A stretch of 64,000 nt of DNA from Halomonas sp. LR3S48 (GTDB lineage Bacteria; Pseudomonadota; Gammaproteobacteria; Pseudomonadales; Halomonadaceae). A model generated the notes under the pieces. It did no database searches, had not been told where the DNA came from, and was given only the letters and a program-made list of their open reading frames with translations. Of this stretch, positions 8,525 through 18,300 are shown piece by piece (position 1 is the stretch's first letter; the number at the start of each line of letters is the position of its first letter). The position numbers and the translations under genes are program-made. The stretch spans positions 4,340,001 to 4,404,000 of the forward strand of contig NZ_CP107009.1 of the NCBI RefSeq assembly GCF_025725665.1. Direction: 5' to 3'.

Positions 8525-9166
8525 ATGACCATTGCCGTCATCGATTACGGAATGGGTAATCTGCATTCAGTTGCCAAGGCGCTGGAGCACGTGACCCACG
8601 AACGCGTGGTCATCACTCGCGACCCGCGCCGCATCCAGGGTGCCACCCGCCTGGTGCTGCCCGGCCAGGGAGCGATCCGCGACTGCATGGGCGAGCTCGA
8701 AAAGACCGAGCTGCGAGGGCTGGTACAGGAGCTGCTGACCAGGCAGAGCAAGCCGCTGCTGGGCATTTGCGTCGGCCAGCAGATGCTGCTCGACCACAGT
8801 GAGGAGAGCGGCGGCATCCCCTGCCTGGGCTTTCTTCCCGGCGAAGTGAAGCGTTTTCCCACCGATATGGTCGACGACCACGGGCAGCGTCTCAAGGTGC
8901 CCCACATGGGCTGGAACCTGGTGCACCAGCACCACGAGCACCCGTTGTGGCAAGGCATCGATCAGGACGAGCACTTCTATTTCGTGCACAGCTATTACGT
9001 GGCGGCAGAAGACGACGCCTGCGTCTACGGCACCACCCGCTACGGAGGGGTCGACGCCCACGTGGCCATCGGCCGTGACGCCACCTTTGCCGTGCAGTTC
9101 CACCCGGAGAAGAGTTCACGGGCCGGGCTCAAGCTGCTGGAAAATTTCGTCAGCTGGGCGCCCTGA
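8525..9166 (+). CDS. hisH: Imidazole glycerol phosphate synthase, glutaminase subunit
   Basis: HisH releases ammonia from glutamine and channels it to HisF. The 213-residue class I amidotransferase has the nucleophile C82 in GICVGQQML and the His-Glu pair in QFHPEKS near the C-terminus. The start ATG is preceded by GAGAGGAG. It lies between hisB and hisA in the his operon, with hisF downstream as expected for its partner. Confidence 0.98.
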   Translation: MTIAVIDYGMGNLHSVAKALEHVTHERVVITRDPRRIQGATRLVLPGQGAIRDCMGELEKTELRGLVQELLTRQSKPLLGICVGQQMLLDHSEESGGIPCLGFLPGEVKRFPTDMVDDHGQRLKVPHMGWNLVHQHHEHPLWQGIDQDEHFYFVHSYYVAAEDDACVYGTTRYGGVDAHVAIGRDATFAVQFHPEKSSRAGLKLLENFVSWAP

Positions 9167-9230
9167 GCCGCCTCCATCGCCGAGCCGTTATGACAAACCC
9201 GGTGCGCACACGCACCCGAGAGGACACGAC

Positions 9231-9989
9231 ATGCTGGTAATTCCCGCCATCGATCTCAAGGACGGCAAGTGCGTTCGCCTCAAGCAGGGACGAATGGACG
9301 ACGCCACCACCTACGGCGACGATCCGGTGGCCATGGCGGCCCGTTGGGTCGAGGCCGGTGCTCGCCGCCTGCATCTGGTCGACCTCAACGGCGCCTTCGA
9401 GGGCAAGCCGATCAATGGCGAGGCGGTGACCGCCATCGCCCGGCGCTGGCCTGAACTACCCATCCAGATCGGTGGCGGCATCCGTAGCGCCGAGACCATC
9501 GAGCACTATCTCGCCGCCGGCGTCTCCTACGTGATCATCGGCACCAAGGCGGTCAAGGAACCGGATTTCGTCGGCGAGATGTGCCGCGCCTTTCCCGGCC
9601 ATGTGATCGTCGGCCTCGATGCCCGTGACGGCTTCGTCGCCACCGACGGCTGGGCCGAGGTCTCCCAGGTGAAGGCGGTGGACCTGGCCAAGCGCTTCGC
9701 CGATGACGGTGTCTCCAGCATCGTCTACACCGACATCGCCCGCGACGGCATGATGAACGGCGTCAACGTCGAGGCCACCGCCCAGCTAGCTCGCGAGGGT
9801 GGCCTGCCGGTGATCGCCTCCGGTGGCGTGACCGATCTCGACGACCTGCGCGCCCTCGTGGCAGCGAGCGAACCGGGCATACTCGGTGCCATCACCGGCC
9901 GGGCTATCTACGAGGGCAGCCTCGACGTGGCCGAAGGCCAGAAGCTGTGCGACGACCTGACTGCAGGGCTCGACCGAGCCGGGAGCTGA
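9231..9989 (+). CDS. hisA: ProFAR isomerase
   Basis: HisA is the TIM-barrel isomerase that converts ProFAR to PRFAR. The 252-residue protein begins [17 protein letters not shown] with catalytic D8. The second catalytic Asp is expected in the GLDARDG region, and phosphate-binding glycines are in GGIRS and ASGGV. The start was moved inside a longer open frame to the ATG preceded by GAGAGGA, which gives the conserved N-terminus. Only three bases separate it from hisF. Confidence 0.98.
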   Translation: MLVIPAIDLKDGKCVRLKQGRMDDATTYGDDPVAMAARWVEAGARRLHLVDLNGAFEGKPINGEAVTAIARRWPELPIQIGGGIRSAETIEHYLAAGVSYVIIGTKAVKEPDFVGEMCRAFPGHVIVGLDARDGFVATDGWAEVSQVKAVDLAKRFADDGVSSIVYTDIARDGMMNGVNVEATAQLAREGGLPVIASGGVTDLDDLRALVAASEPGILGAITGRAIYEGSLDVAEGQKLCDDLTAGLDRAGS

Positions 9990-9992
9990 ATC

Positions 9993-10766
<774 letters not shown>

Positions 10767-10787
10767 CAGAAATCAAGGAGAGTGAAC

Positions 10788-11312
10788 TTGCGGGTTTCTT
10801 GGAAGGACGCCATGCGCCGGAGCTTCATCACTCTCGCCGCATTCATGCTGGTATCACCAGCGCTTCGGGCCGAACAAAAGCCGATCTGGCCACCGCTTCT
10901 CGAACTCGATCACGTATTGCTGCAGACCAGTCTCTACACGCGCCACTTCGACCCCGAGCCCGATCACAACAACCGGCAGAACCTGATCGGACTCGAGCTG
11001 CACAACACGCAGCGCTGGCTGGTCGGCGGCGCCCGCTTCCTGAACTCCTTTGACCAGGCGGCCCTCTACCTCTATGCCGGACGCGAGTTCCCCCTCTGGG
11101 AGCCACGCGACAACCTCATCGTGCGCGCCAAGCTGTCGGCAGGCCTGCTGCACGGCTATCGCGGCGAGTACCAGGACAACATTCCCTTCAACCGCCATGG
11201 CGTGGCACCGGCCGCGCTGCCCAGCCTCGGACTGCAATGGGGGCGCTTCGAGACCGACCTGATCGTCTTCGGCACCGCCGGGGCCATGGTCATCGGCGGC
11301 ATTCGCTTCTAG
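10788..11312 (+). CDS. Exported beta-barrel-like protein of unknown function
   Basis: I do not recognise a characterised family. The 174-residue product has a signal peptide (cleavage likely after SPALRA, about residue 30). The body is rich in alternating aromatic and polar residues (WLVGGARFLNSF, ALYLYAGREFPLW) and ends in Phe (GGIRF), the usual C-terminal mark of an outer-membrane beta barrel. The start is set at TTG, because AAGGAG lies seven bases before it; a GTG six bases earlier is too close to that site, and the next ATG (10812) is too far from it. It directly follows hisF. Similar Pseudomonas proteins are, to my memory, loosely labelled sn-glycerol-3-phosphate transporter without support. 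Confidence 0.7.
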   Translation: MRVSWKDAMRRSFITLAAFMLVSPALRAEQKPIWPPLLELDHVLLQTSLYTRHFDPEPDHNNRQNLIGLELHNTQRWLVGGARFLNSFDQAALYLYAGREFPLWEPRDNLIVRAKLSAGLLHGYRGEYQDNIPFNRHGVAPAALPSLGLQWGRFETDLIVFGTAGAMVIGGIRF

Positions 11313-11329
11313 ACCGCGAGCCTATCCGG

Positions 11330-11920
11330 CTAACCGGCCTCTAGCCCAAGGTTGCTTATTCCATCGTTTCGTCCAAGCCGCCGTATCGCCTTGAGCGTAT
11401 CTGGATCAAGCGGGCTTTCCGCGGCTTCCAACACGGCATCCTGGAAATCGTTCTCGTCCGCCATGAGGGGGTGCTCGCGCACCAGCTTCGCCAGCTTGCC
11501 GGCGTCCTCCTCGCCCTCGGCCAGTTCGATGAAGGCACGCACGCCAGCCTTGGAGATGCGGCTGACCTCGAGCACGGCATCGGGGGAGTCACCGCGCAAT
11601 GTATCGAGCAGCGAAGCCAAAGCGACCACGACTTCCATGGCGCGCCGAGCACCGAAGCTGTCGTCGTCGGATGGCGGTTCTAGCTCGGCAAGCTTCTCTG
11701 CCTGGCGTTCGAAATCGATACGCGCCTCTCGCACGCTGAGCTGCTCCCACACCAGATCGAGAATCGCCTTCACCCCCGCCGGATTTCCCGCCCCGGTCAT
11801 TTTCGCGTAGAGCGCATAGTTGGGTAGCAACCGTTCGCACAGCGCCGCCATGAAGGCTTGTTGCTGACGCGGCGCGAGTGCCTGGAGCCGCTGGTGGAAG
11901 CCCCCTGTTGGCTGGCTCAT
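11330..11920 (-). CDS. yjaG: DUF416 family protein YjaG
   Basis: The 196-residue, soluble, mainly helical protein matches the DUF416/YjaG family in length and in sequence such as FMAALCERLLPNYALYAK and LDLVWEQLS. Its molecular function is not known. AGGAG precedes the ATG. It is convergent with the exported-protein gene (17-base gap) and sits upstream of nothing obviously related, so context gives no function. Confidence 0.85.
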   Translation of the reverse strand: MSQPTGGFHQRLQALAPRQQQAFMAALCERLLPNYALYAKMTGAGNPAGVKAILDLVWEQLSVREARIDFERQAEKLAELEPPSDDDSFGARRAMEVVVALASLLDTLRGDSPDAVLEVSRISKAGVRAFIELAEGEEDAGKLAKLVREHPLMADENDFQDAVLEAAESPLDPDTLKAIRRLGRNDGISNLGLEAG

Positions 11921-11974
11921 GGATACTCCTAATGAATTGACGGTCAGATGGATAAAGTATGAGAAGTCATCGGC

Positions 11975-12268
11975 TCATGGCCACAGCGCTTCAGGCGCCA
12001 CTCGTCCTCGCGCATCGAACAATACGCCTTCGGCAATCAACCGTTGACGCTGCTCGATGGCACCGGGATGGTCGGCCACACGGCGCGAGGCCGTGATGAC
12101 GCGAAACCAAGGCAACCCATGCTCGTCTGGCAGTTCGCGCAGCGCCCTTGCCACCAGGCGGGGGGTGGCGCCTTCGGTCATGGCGGCAATACGGCCATAG
12201 GTGGTCACCCGCCCCGGCGGTATTGCGGCCAGGATGGTCAGGATCTGTTCCCGCAGTGCCGGTTTCAT
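11975..12268 (-). CDS. Alkyltransferase-like protein (ATL, MGMT family without catalytic Cys)
   Basis: The 97-residue protein is the C-terminal DNA-binding domain of the O6-methylguanine methyltransferase family: IPPGRVTTYGRIAAM, then the arginine-finger region PRLVARALRELP. At the active site the usual PCHR is replaced by PWFR, so the alkyl-accepting Cys is Trp. This is the known ATL/YbaZ situation: such proteins bind alkylated DNA and flag it for nucleotide excision repair rather than repairing it directly. The family call is firm. Confidence 0.93.
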   Translation of the reverse strand: MKPALREQILTILAAIPPGRVTTYGRIAAMTEGATPRLVARALRELPDEHGLPWFRVITASRRVADHPGAIEQRQRLIAEGVLFDARGRVAPEALWP

Positions 12269-12319
12269 GTACGCTGCCGCTCCCCTCTTTCCGTGTCACC
12301 CCTGAATGGCGAGGTTTCC

Positions 12320-13015
12320 ATGCACCTGCACCTTCTTCAACACAGCCCGCATCAGGGCCCGGGACGCATCGCCGATTGGCTGACCAGCATGGGACACAGC
12401 CATACCGTCTTCCATCTCCATGCGGGCGAACTTCCCCCGAGCCTGGCCGATGGCGACGCATTGATCCTGCTCGACGGCCCCATGGACATATTCGACGACG
12501 AACGCTACTCCTGGCTCAAGCGTGAGCGCAAGCTGATTGCCAAGGCGTTGGACGGCAACAAGCCGCTGCTCGGCATCGGCATGGGCGCGAGGATGATCGC
12601 CGCCGAGCTGGGCGCCACGGTGGGCCACGGCACCTTCGCCGAGGTCGGCTGGCACGAGGTGACCCTCGCCCCGGAAAGCCCCTTCGATCTGCCGGAGCGC
12701 TTCACCGCCTTCATGTGGCATCGCGATGTCTTCGCCCTGCCCGACAACGCCCTGCCGCTGGGTGGCAGCCCCGGCAGTCCGGTACAGGGCTTCGCCTGGG
12801 ATGCCGGGCGTGCGCTGGGGCTGCTGTGCCATTTCGAGGTCACGCCAGCCAGCGTCGACGCACTGCTGGCGAGTAACGAGAGGCCAACAGGGAGCGAGGC
12901 CAGCCCCCACGCTCAGCCCGCCGAAAGCATCCTCGCCGATGCCAGGCGTTTCGACCGACTGGCGCCGCTGCTCGACCGTCTGCTCAGCCAGTGGATACGC
13001 AGTGCAGCGGCCTGA
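12320..13015 (+). CDS. Class I glutamine amidotransferase-like protein lacking the catalytic Cys
   Basis: The 231-residue protein has the GuaA-like class I amidotransferase fold. The oxyanion/nucleophile elbow, normally GICLGAQ, reads GIGMGAR (residues 85-91), so both Cys and Gln are replaced. The WH-D element (MWHRDVF) and the C-terminal His-x-Glu (LLCHFEVTP) are kept. Glutaminase activity by the usual mechanism is therefore unlikely. The start ATG is preceded by GGCGAGG. It is convergent with mnmH. It may be a pseudo-enzyme with a regulatory role; nothing adjacent indicates a partner. Confidence 0.82.
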   Translation: MHLHLLQHSPHQGPGRIADWLTSMGHSHTVFHLHAGELPPSLADGDALILLDGPMDIFDDERYSWLKRERKLIAKALDGNKPLLGIGMGARMIAAELGATVGHGTFAEVGWHEVTLAPESPFDLPERFTAFMWHRDVFALPDNALPLGGSPGSPVQGFAWDAGRALGLLCHFEVTPASVDALLASNERPTGSEASPHAQPAESILADARRFDRLAPLLDRLLSQWIRSAAA

Positions 13016-13026
13016 TGATAGAAGCT

Positions 13027-14148
13027 TCAAGCCGGCAAAGGCTGCTCGGCAGACTGCCGTGCCGCCTCGGCCGACCACTCTCGAGCCGCGGCCAGGCAGC
13101 TGTCCCAGTCGCCGATGTGCAGGAAGCGTCCCGGGTCGCGCTTCTCCAACTGATAGCGATACATGGGGTCGTAGTATTCGGTGAGCAGCGGTGCCAGCCA
13201 TGCCTCATGGGCCTGACGGTTGCCGCGCTCGTGCTCTCGGAAAGCGAGCTGCTGCAGCCGCTGGAGGCGTGCCAGACGTGCACGGCCCAGGCGCTTCTTC
13301 AGTCTCACCAGCGCACTCGAGAGCTGCTTGCGCATCAGCGCCCAGCCCAGCCACTCGCCGAACTGATGACGATAGATCGCCCACAAGTCATCTATGTAAT
13401 CCTTATGAATCTGAGCCAGGCGCCAGTCGAGGGGCATCTCCACCCGGATTCGAGGAGCGCGCTCCATCGACCGCCAGAAGGCGAGCGGCACATTGGCCGC
13501 ACCGATATGGCGCGACTCGTCCTCCACCACCAGCGGGCCAGGGAGCTCCAGCAGGCGCAGTCCCATGGCGTGCTCGAAGTCGATCTGGCTCGGCGCCGGC
13601 AGCGGGTGTCGACCAAAGGCCGAACCCTTGTGCCGGGCGCAGCCCTCAAGATCCAAACCATTGGGCAGTGCCTGAATCAGCGCCGTCTTGGCGCAGCCGG
13701 TAAGGCCGCCGACCACCAGCAACGGCTGCTCGGCCGCCGCGTCGATACGCTGGCACAGCGCCTGGCGCATCGCCTTCCAGCCGCCACGGATGCGTGGCCG
13801 CGCCATACCACTCTCGGCCAGCCACTGCTGGGCGATCTGCGAGCGCAACCCGCCGCGATAGCAATAAATCACGGCGTCTGGATGTGTCTCGACCATGCGT
13901 CGCCAGGCATCGATCCGTATCGCACGAATGCCGCCACTGACCAGCCGCTGGCCCAGCTCGATAGCCGCCTGCTGACCGTGATGCTTGTACTCGATGCCCA
14001 CCAGACGACGCTCCTCATCGTCCATCAGCGGCAAGTTGATCGCCCCGGGCAGGCCGCCCTGGGCAAATTCCACCGGCGCCCGCACGTCAATCAGCGCACA
14101 CCCCTCGCGCAGCAGGGAGAGGTCGGGCTCGATCAGGGGCAGGTTCAC
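13027..14148 (-). CDS. mnmH: tRNA 2-selenouridine synthase
   Basis: MnmH (SelU/YbbB) replaces sulfur with selenium at the wobble uridine of certain tRNAs, using selenophosphate from SelD. The 373-residue protein has an N-terminal rhodanese domain (LIDVRAPVEF) with catalytic C96 in VIYCYRGGLRS. A C-terminal P-loop domain follows, GGLTGCAKT at 147-155; Ala replaces the usual Gly before the P-loop Lys. It starts with GTG inside the end of selD (GTGA overlap), so the pair is translationally coupled. No selA/selB/selC is in view. Confidence 0.96.
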   Translation of the reverse strand: MNLPLIEPDLSLLREGCALIDVRAPVEFAQGGLPGAINLPLMDDEERRLVGIEYKHHGQQAAIELGQRLVSGGIRAIRIDAWRRMVETHPDAVIYCYRGGLRSQIAQQWLAESGMARPRIRGGWKAMRQALCQRIDAAAEQPLLVVGGLTGCAKTALIQALPNGLDLEGCARHKGSAFGRHPLPAPSQIDFEHAMGLRLLELPGPLVVEDESRHIGAANVPLAFWRSMERAPRIRVEMPLDWRLAQIHKDYIDDLWAIYRHQFGEWLGWALMRKQLSSALVRLKKRLGRARLARLQRLQQLAFREHERGNRQAHEAWLAPLLTEYYDPMYRYQLEKRDPGRFLHIGDWDSCLAAAREWSAEAARQSAEQPLPA

Positions 14149-15182
14149 CCGCGCACCTCGATCACCGCCTGACCCTCGGCCTTGATCACCTCGCCGAACG
14201 GCGCCAGCTCGATGCCGTGCTCACGACCGATGCGCTCGACATCGTCTTGCCAGGAAGGGTGCACCGAGAGTAGCAGGCCACCGGAGGTCTGCGGATCGCA
14301 CAACCATTGCCAGTGCGGCTCGTCCATGTCCTTGAGCGCCGCGCCAAGCGCGTTGCGGTTGCGATGGGTCCCACCGGGCACCGCGCCACGGCGGCGATAG
14401 GCCTCGGCTTCGGCAAGCCGCGGTAGGCGCCGGAAGTCGATGCGTGCCGCCACTCCGCTGGCCTGGCACACCTCTGCGAGGTGACCCGCCAAGCCGAAGC
14501 CGGTAACGTCGGTCATGGCGTTCACGCCCTTTACCTTGGCCAGCGCCATGCCGATCTGGTTGGGCTTCAGCATGGTCTCGCGGGCCAGGTTCTGATGGCC
14601 GGACTCGAGCAGCCCCTTCTTCTCTGCGGTGGTCAAGAAGCCCACACCCAGCGGCTTGGTCAGGAACAGCAGGTCGCCCACCTGGGCACCCTTGTTGAGT
14701 TTCAAATGTTCAAGATCGACCAGGCCGTTGACCGCCAGGCCGAAGATCGGCTCCGGCGCATCAATGGAATGTCCGCCGGCCAGCGCCAGACCCAGCTCGC
14801 GGCACACGCCTTGGGCGCCCGCTACCACGTCGCCGGCGATCTCCGGCCCCAACTTGTCCAGCGGCCAACCAAGAATGCCCAACGCCAGTACCGGCTTGCC
14901 GCCCATGGCATAGACGTCACTGATGGCATTGGTGGCGGCGATGCGGCCGAAGTCGAAGGGATCGTCGACGATGGGCATGAAAAAATCTGTAGTGGCGATC
15001 ATCCCGCGACCGTCACCCAGGTCATACACCGCTGCATCCTCGCGGCCCTGGTTGCCCACGATCAGACGCGAATGGGTTGCCCCCGGCCCAGCTTTGGCCA
15101 GGATACTATCGAGTACGTCAGGGGCAATCTTGCAGCCACATCCGGCCCCATGGCTGTATTGAGTCAGGCGAATCGCGCTCAT
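14145..15182 (-). CDS. selD: Selenide, water dikinase
   Basis: SelD makes selenophosphate from selenide and ATP. The 345-residue protein has the N-terminal glycine/cysteine-rich motif HGAGCGCKI with catalytic C17 (Cys, not selenocysteine), the Asp-rich ATP/Mg sites DAAVYDL and TTDFFMPIVDDPFDFGRIAATNA, and GGHSIDAPEP. AAGGAG precedes the ATG. It overlaps mnmH, which uses its product, so the pair is enough for selenouridine tRNA modification without selenoproteins. Confidence 0.98.
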   Translation of the reverse strand: MSAIRLTQYSHGAGCGCKIAPDVLDSILAKAGPGATHSRLIVGNQGREDAAVYDLGDGRGMIATTDFFMPIVDDPFDFGRIAATNAISDVYAMGGKPVLALGILGWPLDKLGPEIAGDVVAGAQGVCRELGLALAGGHSIDAPEPIFGLAVNGLVDLEHLKLNKGAQVGDLLFLTKPLGVGFLTTAEKKGLLESGHQNLARETMLKPNQIGMALAKVKGVNAMTDVTGFGLAGHLAEVCQASGVAARIDFRRLPRLAEAEAYRRRGAVPGGTHRNRNALGAALKDMDEPHWQWLCDPQTSGGLLLSVHPSWQDDVERIGREHGIELAPFGEVIKAEGQAVIEVRG

Positions 15183-15235
15183 GTCGTTCTCCTTGGCAAT
15201 CGTATCGTCATTCTACCGCAGTGGAGGTCCTTTCC

Positions 15236-16612
15236 TCACAGCGCCTCGAGGGCATCGGCCAGCTTGTCCACGGCGACGACCTCCATGCCGTCGGGGGCAC
15301 GCTTCGGCGCATTGGCCCGCGGCACGATGGCCCGGGTGAAACCATGCTTGGCTGCCTCGACGATACGCTCCTGGCCGCTGGGCACGGGGCGGATCTCACC
15401 GGAAAGGCCCACCTCGCCGAAAGCCACCAGTTCCCGTGGCAAAGGACGGTTCTGAAGACTCGACACCACCGCCAGCAGCACGGCCAGGTCGGCACTGGTC
15501 TCGAGCACCTTGACGCCTCCAACGACGTTGAGGAACACATCCTGGTCGCCGGTGAACAGCCCGCCGTGGCGGTGCAGCACCGCCAACAGCATGGCAAGGC
15601 GATTCTGGTCGAGGCCCACCGCAACCCGCCGCGGATTGCCCAGCGCAGACTCGTCGAGTAGCGCCTGCACTTCCACCAGCAGCGGACGCGTGCCCTCCCA
15701 TACCACCATCACCAGGCTACCCGACGCCTGCTCCTCGCTGCGGGAGAGGAAAATGGCGCTGGGATTCTTCACCTCTTTCAAGCCGTGTTCGAGCATGGCA
15801 AACACGCCCAGCTCATTGACCGCGCCAAAGCGGTTCTTCTGGCCGCGCAGGGTACGGAAGCGCGAGTCGGCGCCACCCTCGAGCAGCAGCGAAGCATCAA
15901 TCATGTGTTCCAGTACCTTGGGGCCGGCCAGGGAGCCGTCCTTGGTCACGTGGCCCACCAGCAACAGCACGGTATCGGACTGTTTGGCGAAGCGCGTCAG
16001 CACTGCGGCGGACTCACGCACCTGGGCCACGCCGCCGGGGGCCGAGGAGATGTCCTCCAGGTGCATGGTCTGGATCGAGTCGATAACCAGTATCTCGGGG
16101 CGTTCGCGCTCGGCTACCGCCAATATCGTCTCGACGCTGGTCTCGGCCAGCATCTTGAGGCCCTGGGTGGGCAGCTGCAGCCGGTGCGCCCGCATTGCCA
16201 CCTGCGAGAGCGACTCCTCGCCGGTGACGTACAGCACCTTGCGCGTCTGGGCCAGCTTGCAGGCGGTCTGCAGCAACAGGGTCGACTTGCCGGCACCGGG
16301 ATGGCCCCCCAGCAGCACCGCCGAACCCGGCACCAGGCCGCCACCCAGCACGCGATCGAACTCGCCGAAGGTAGAGGAAAGACGAGGCACCGCGGTGAGA
16401 TCGACGCTGCCAAGATCCACCACCTCCTTCGACAGGCTGCCGGCATAGCCGGAACGGCCGGTGCCACTCGCAGACGCAGCGCCCGGGCGGGGCGTACCCA
16501 GCCGCACCTCGCTCAAGGTGTTCCACTCCAGGCAACTTGAGCACTGCCCCTGCCACTTGCCAAACTCCGCCCCGCACTCGGTACAGACGAAGGCACTCTT
16601 CGCTTTGGCCAT
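15236..16612 (-). CDS. radA: DNA repair protein RadA
   Basis: RadA (Sms) is a RecA-like branch-migration ATPase in recombination. The 458-residue protein has an N-terminal zinc finger (C10, C13, C24, C27), Walker A GGHPGAGKST at about 102-111, Walker B around ILVIDSIQTM, and the RadA-specific motif KNRFG in RGQKNRFGAVNE. A C-terminal Lon-protease-like domain follows (GGVKVLETSADLAVLLAVVSS, GEVGLSGEIRPV). It is monocistronic or shares a transcript with the upstream lipoprotein gene, with a hairpin between them. Confidence 0.98.
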   Translation of the reverse strand: MAKAKSAFVCTECGAEFGKWQGQCSSCLEWNTLSEVRLGTPRPGAASASGTGRSGYAGSLSKEVVDLGSVDLTAVPRLSSTFGEFDRVLGGGLVPGSAVLLGGHPGAGKSTLLLQTACKLAQTRKVLYVTGEESLSQVAMRAHRLQLPTQGLKMLAETSVETILAVAERERPEILVIDSIQTMHLEDISSAPGGVAQVRESAAVLTRFAKQSDTVLLLVGHVTKDGSLAGPKVLEHMIDASLLLEGGADSRFRTLRGQKNRFGAVNELGVFAMLEHGLKEVKNPSAIFLSRSEEQASGSLVMVVWEGTRPLLVEVQALLDESALGNPRRVAVGLDQNRLAMLLAVLHRHGGLFTGDQDVFLNVVGGVKVLETSADLAVLLAVVSSLQNRPLPRELVAFGEVGLSGEIRPVPSGQERIVEAAKHGFTRAIVPRANAPKRAPDGMEVVAVDKLADALEAL

Positions 16613-16677
16613 GCTGGCCTCTCTTCGGCTTCTGTATGGGCCTCATTCTAACAGGCCCTGTCGATGGCCAGACGCAC

Positions 16678-16701
16678 GAAGGCGGCCCGAAGGCCGCCTT
16701 C
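16678..16701 (-). terminator. Hairpin between NlpE-like gene and radA
   Basis: A perfect 10-bp stem (GAAGGCGGCC with GGCCGCCTTC, loop CGAA) lies 20 bases after the lipoprotein stop codon. It has no T run on the minus strand, so it may be a weak terminator, an RNA 3' stabiliser or a processing structure. Confidence 0.5.
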
Positions 16702-16720
16702 ACCACTGCCTTGCAAGTTC

Positions 16721-17170
16721 TTACTGGCGCTGCAGCTGCAGAGCTTCGTTGTTCTGGAACCGACGACGCTGAGGATCGATCAATTCCAGGGTCTGCTCGT
16801 CGACGCGCAGGAAGTAGTAGATCTGCCCCTCACCATCAGGCGTCAGCTCGTACACAGTGGCATCGGGGTCGACGGCGGTACCGCTGAGTACCTCCCAGTT
16901 GCCCGCATACTCTTCATCCGGCGGTTCCTGAGGGTGCTCTTGATAGCTGGCACGCAGGTCGAAGGTTCGCTCCTCGAGCGATGCCTGCTCGTCGCCGCGC
17001 AGTGTCACGTTCAGATCGATACCCGCGCAGTTGCGGCAGGGTAGCGTGCCTTGATAAACGACTTCGGCACCGTCCATTGCCGTGTCGGCACGGTCATCAG
17101 CCGGGCCGGCCGCACAACCAGCCAGAAAGGCCAGCATGGCCGAGCCAGCCAGCAGGGTCCTTACTTGCAT
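16721..17170 (-). CDS. NlpE-like outer-membrane lipoprotein
   Basis: The 149-residue protein has a lipoprotein signal peptide ending in the lipobox LAGC (Cys19). The residue after it is Ala rather than Asp, as expected for outer-membrane sorting. The body resembles the NlpE N-terminal domain: YQGTLPCRNCAGID holds the CxxC pair, followed by LNVTLRGD and YELTPDG. NlpE in E. coli senses surface contact and lipoprotein or copper stress and signals to Cpx. Here only the N-terminal-type domain is present. The domain call is good; a signalling role is inference. Confidence 0.78.
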   Translation of the reverse strand: MQVRTLLAGSAMLAFLAGCAAGPADDRADTAMDGAEVVYQGTLPCRNCAGIDLNVTLRGDEQASLEERTFDLRASYQEHPQEPPDEEYAGNWEVLSGTAVDPDATVYELTPDGEGQIYYFLRVDEQTLELIDPQRRRFQNNEALQLQRQ

Positions 17171-17287
17171 TTGCTCACTCCTAACCTATGGGTTTGTCAC
17201 CATGTACCATATTTCAGCGTATGCCACAGCATAACCCCTTAGAGCGCCGGCAGACAGCCCGACTGTTCTTGCCTGCTATCGCCGCCC

Positions 17288-18184
17288 TTACGCCAGCCCC
17301 GGATAGACGCGCGTGAATACCAGAGCCAGCACCACGGGCATCACGATCAAGCTGCCCAGGTTGCCGATCAGCACCAAGGAGGCCACCTTGTGAGGCTCCT
17401 GTCGATACTGCTCGGCTACCAGGTAGTTGAGCACGGCGGGAGGCAGCGCGGCAAATACCCATAGCGCCGCCGCCTGCAACCCCGTCAGGTCGAGCCACAG
17501 GATCATCGGCACAGCCAGGAGGAGGCCAGAGAGGGGGCACAGCACCGCGCCGAGCAGGCCGGTCTTCCAGTCGCCGAAATCGATGTCGAGCATGCGTACC
17601 CCGAGCGCAAACAGCATCAGCGGGATGCACACCCCACCCAGCATGTGCAGTGCCTCGAGCAGCCACCCGGGCAGCGGCACACCGCCCAGGTTGACGCCCA
17701 GACCCGCCAGGCTGGCCAGCACGATCGGCATGCGCAGCAGCCGCCACAGCGGCGTATGCGGACTCAACATGTAGAGCCCCACCGAAAAGTGCAGCAGCAT
17801 CTCGACGATGAACACCACCACCGCGGCGGGCAGAGCCGCCTCCCCGAAAGCCAATACCAGCAGCGGTATGCCCATGTTGCCGGAATTGTTGAACATCATT
17901 GGGGGCAGGAAGGTCTTGGGATCGAGCTTGAGTAGCTTGACCAGCGGCCACAGCACCACGCCGGAACCCAGCACCACGACGGCAGCCCCTAGTGCCAGGC
18001 CGGCATACTCCGCCAACGGTGCCTGTCGATCCGCGAGCACGGCGAACACCAACATGGGCACGAAGATCTCCATGTTCAGGGTATTCAGGCTGCGAATGTC
18101 CGGCGTGCGAAAACGGCCATACAGGGTGCCGCAGCCGGCGATCAGGAAAACCGGCAGCAGCGTGGCAATGATCTGGGCGGTCAT
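17288..18184 (-). CDS. AEC family transporter (auxin efflux carrier-like permease)
   Basis: The 298-residue integral membrane protein has about ten hydrophobic segments arranged in two halves, typical of the AEC/BART-type permease family. Conserved glycine- and asparagine-rich stretches include FNNSGNMGIPL in the first half and PPAVLNYLVAEQY in the second. Bacterial members export or import organic acids such as malate or malonate; the substrate is not readable here. It is divergent from hisC, and the lipoprotein gene follows on the same strand. Confidence 0.85.
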   Translation of the reverse strand: MTAQIIATLLPVFLIAGCGTLYGRFRTPDIRSLNTLNMEIFVPMLVFAVLADRQAPLAEYAGLALGAAVVVLGSGVVLWPLVKLLKLDPKTFLPPMMFNNSGNMGIPLLVLAFGEAALPAAVVVFIVEMLLHFSVGLYMLSPHTPLWRLLRMPIVLASLAGLGVNLGGVPLPGWLLEALHMLGGVCIPLMLFALGVRMLDIDFGDWKTGLLGAVLCPLSGLLLAVPMILWLDLTGLQAAALWVFAALPPAVLNYLVAEQYRQEPHKVASLVLIGNLGSLIVMPVVLALVFTRVYPGLA

Positions 18185-18300
18185 GAACGAGTTCCGATAT
18201 TCACGCGAAAGCGCCTAGGCTAGCACGCCGCCGGCTTGCGCGGTCAGCCCGCACCGGTCAACATGGCCTAAAGTCCTGTCGCTGTGAGAAACGAGACCCC

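Noticed and set aside
11975..12268. Loss of the methyltransferase Cys as a broken gene
   Set aside because: Trp at this position in a roughly 100-residue protein is the normal state of the ATL subfamily.
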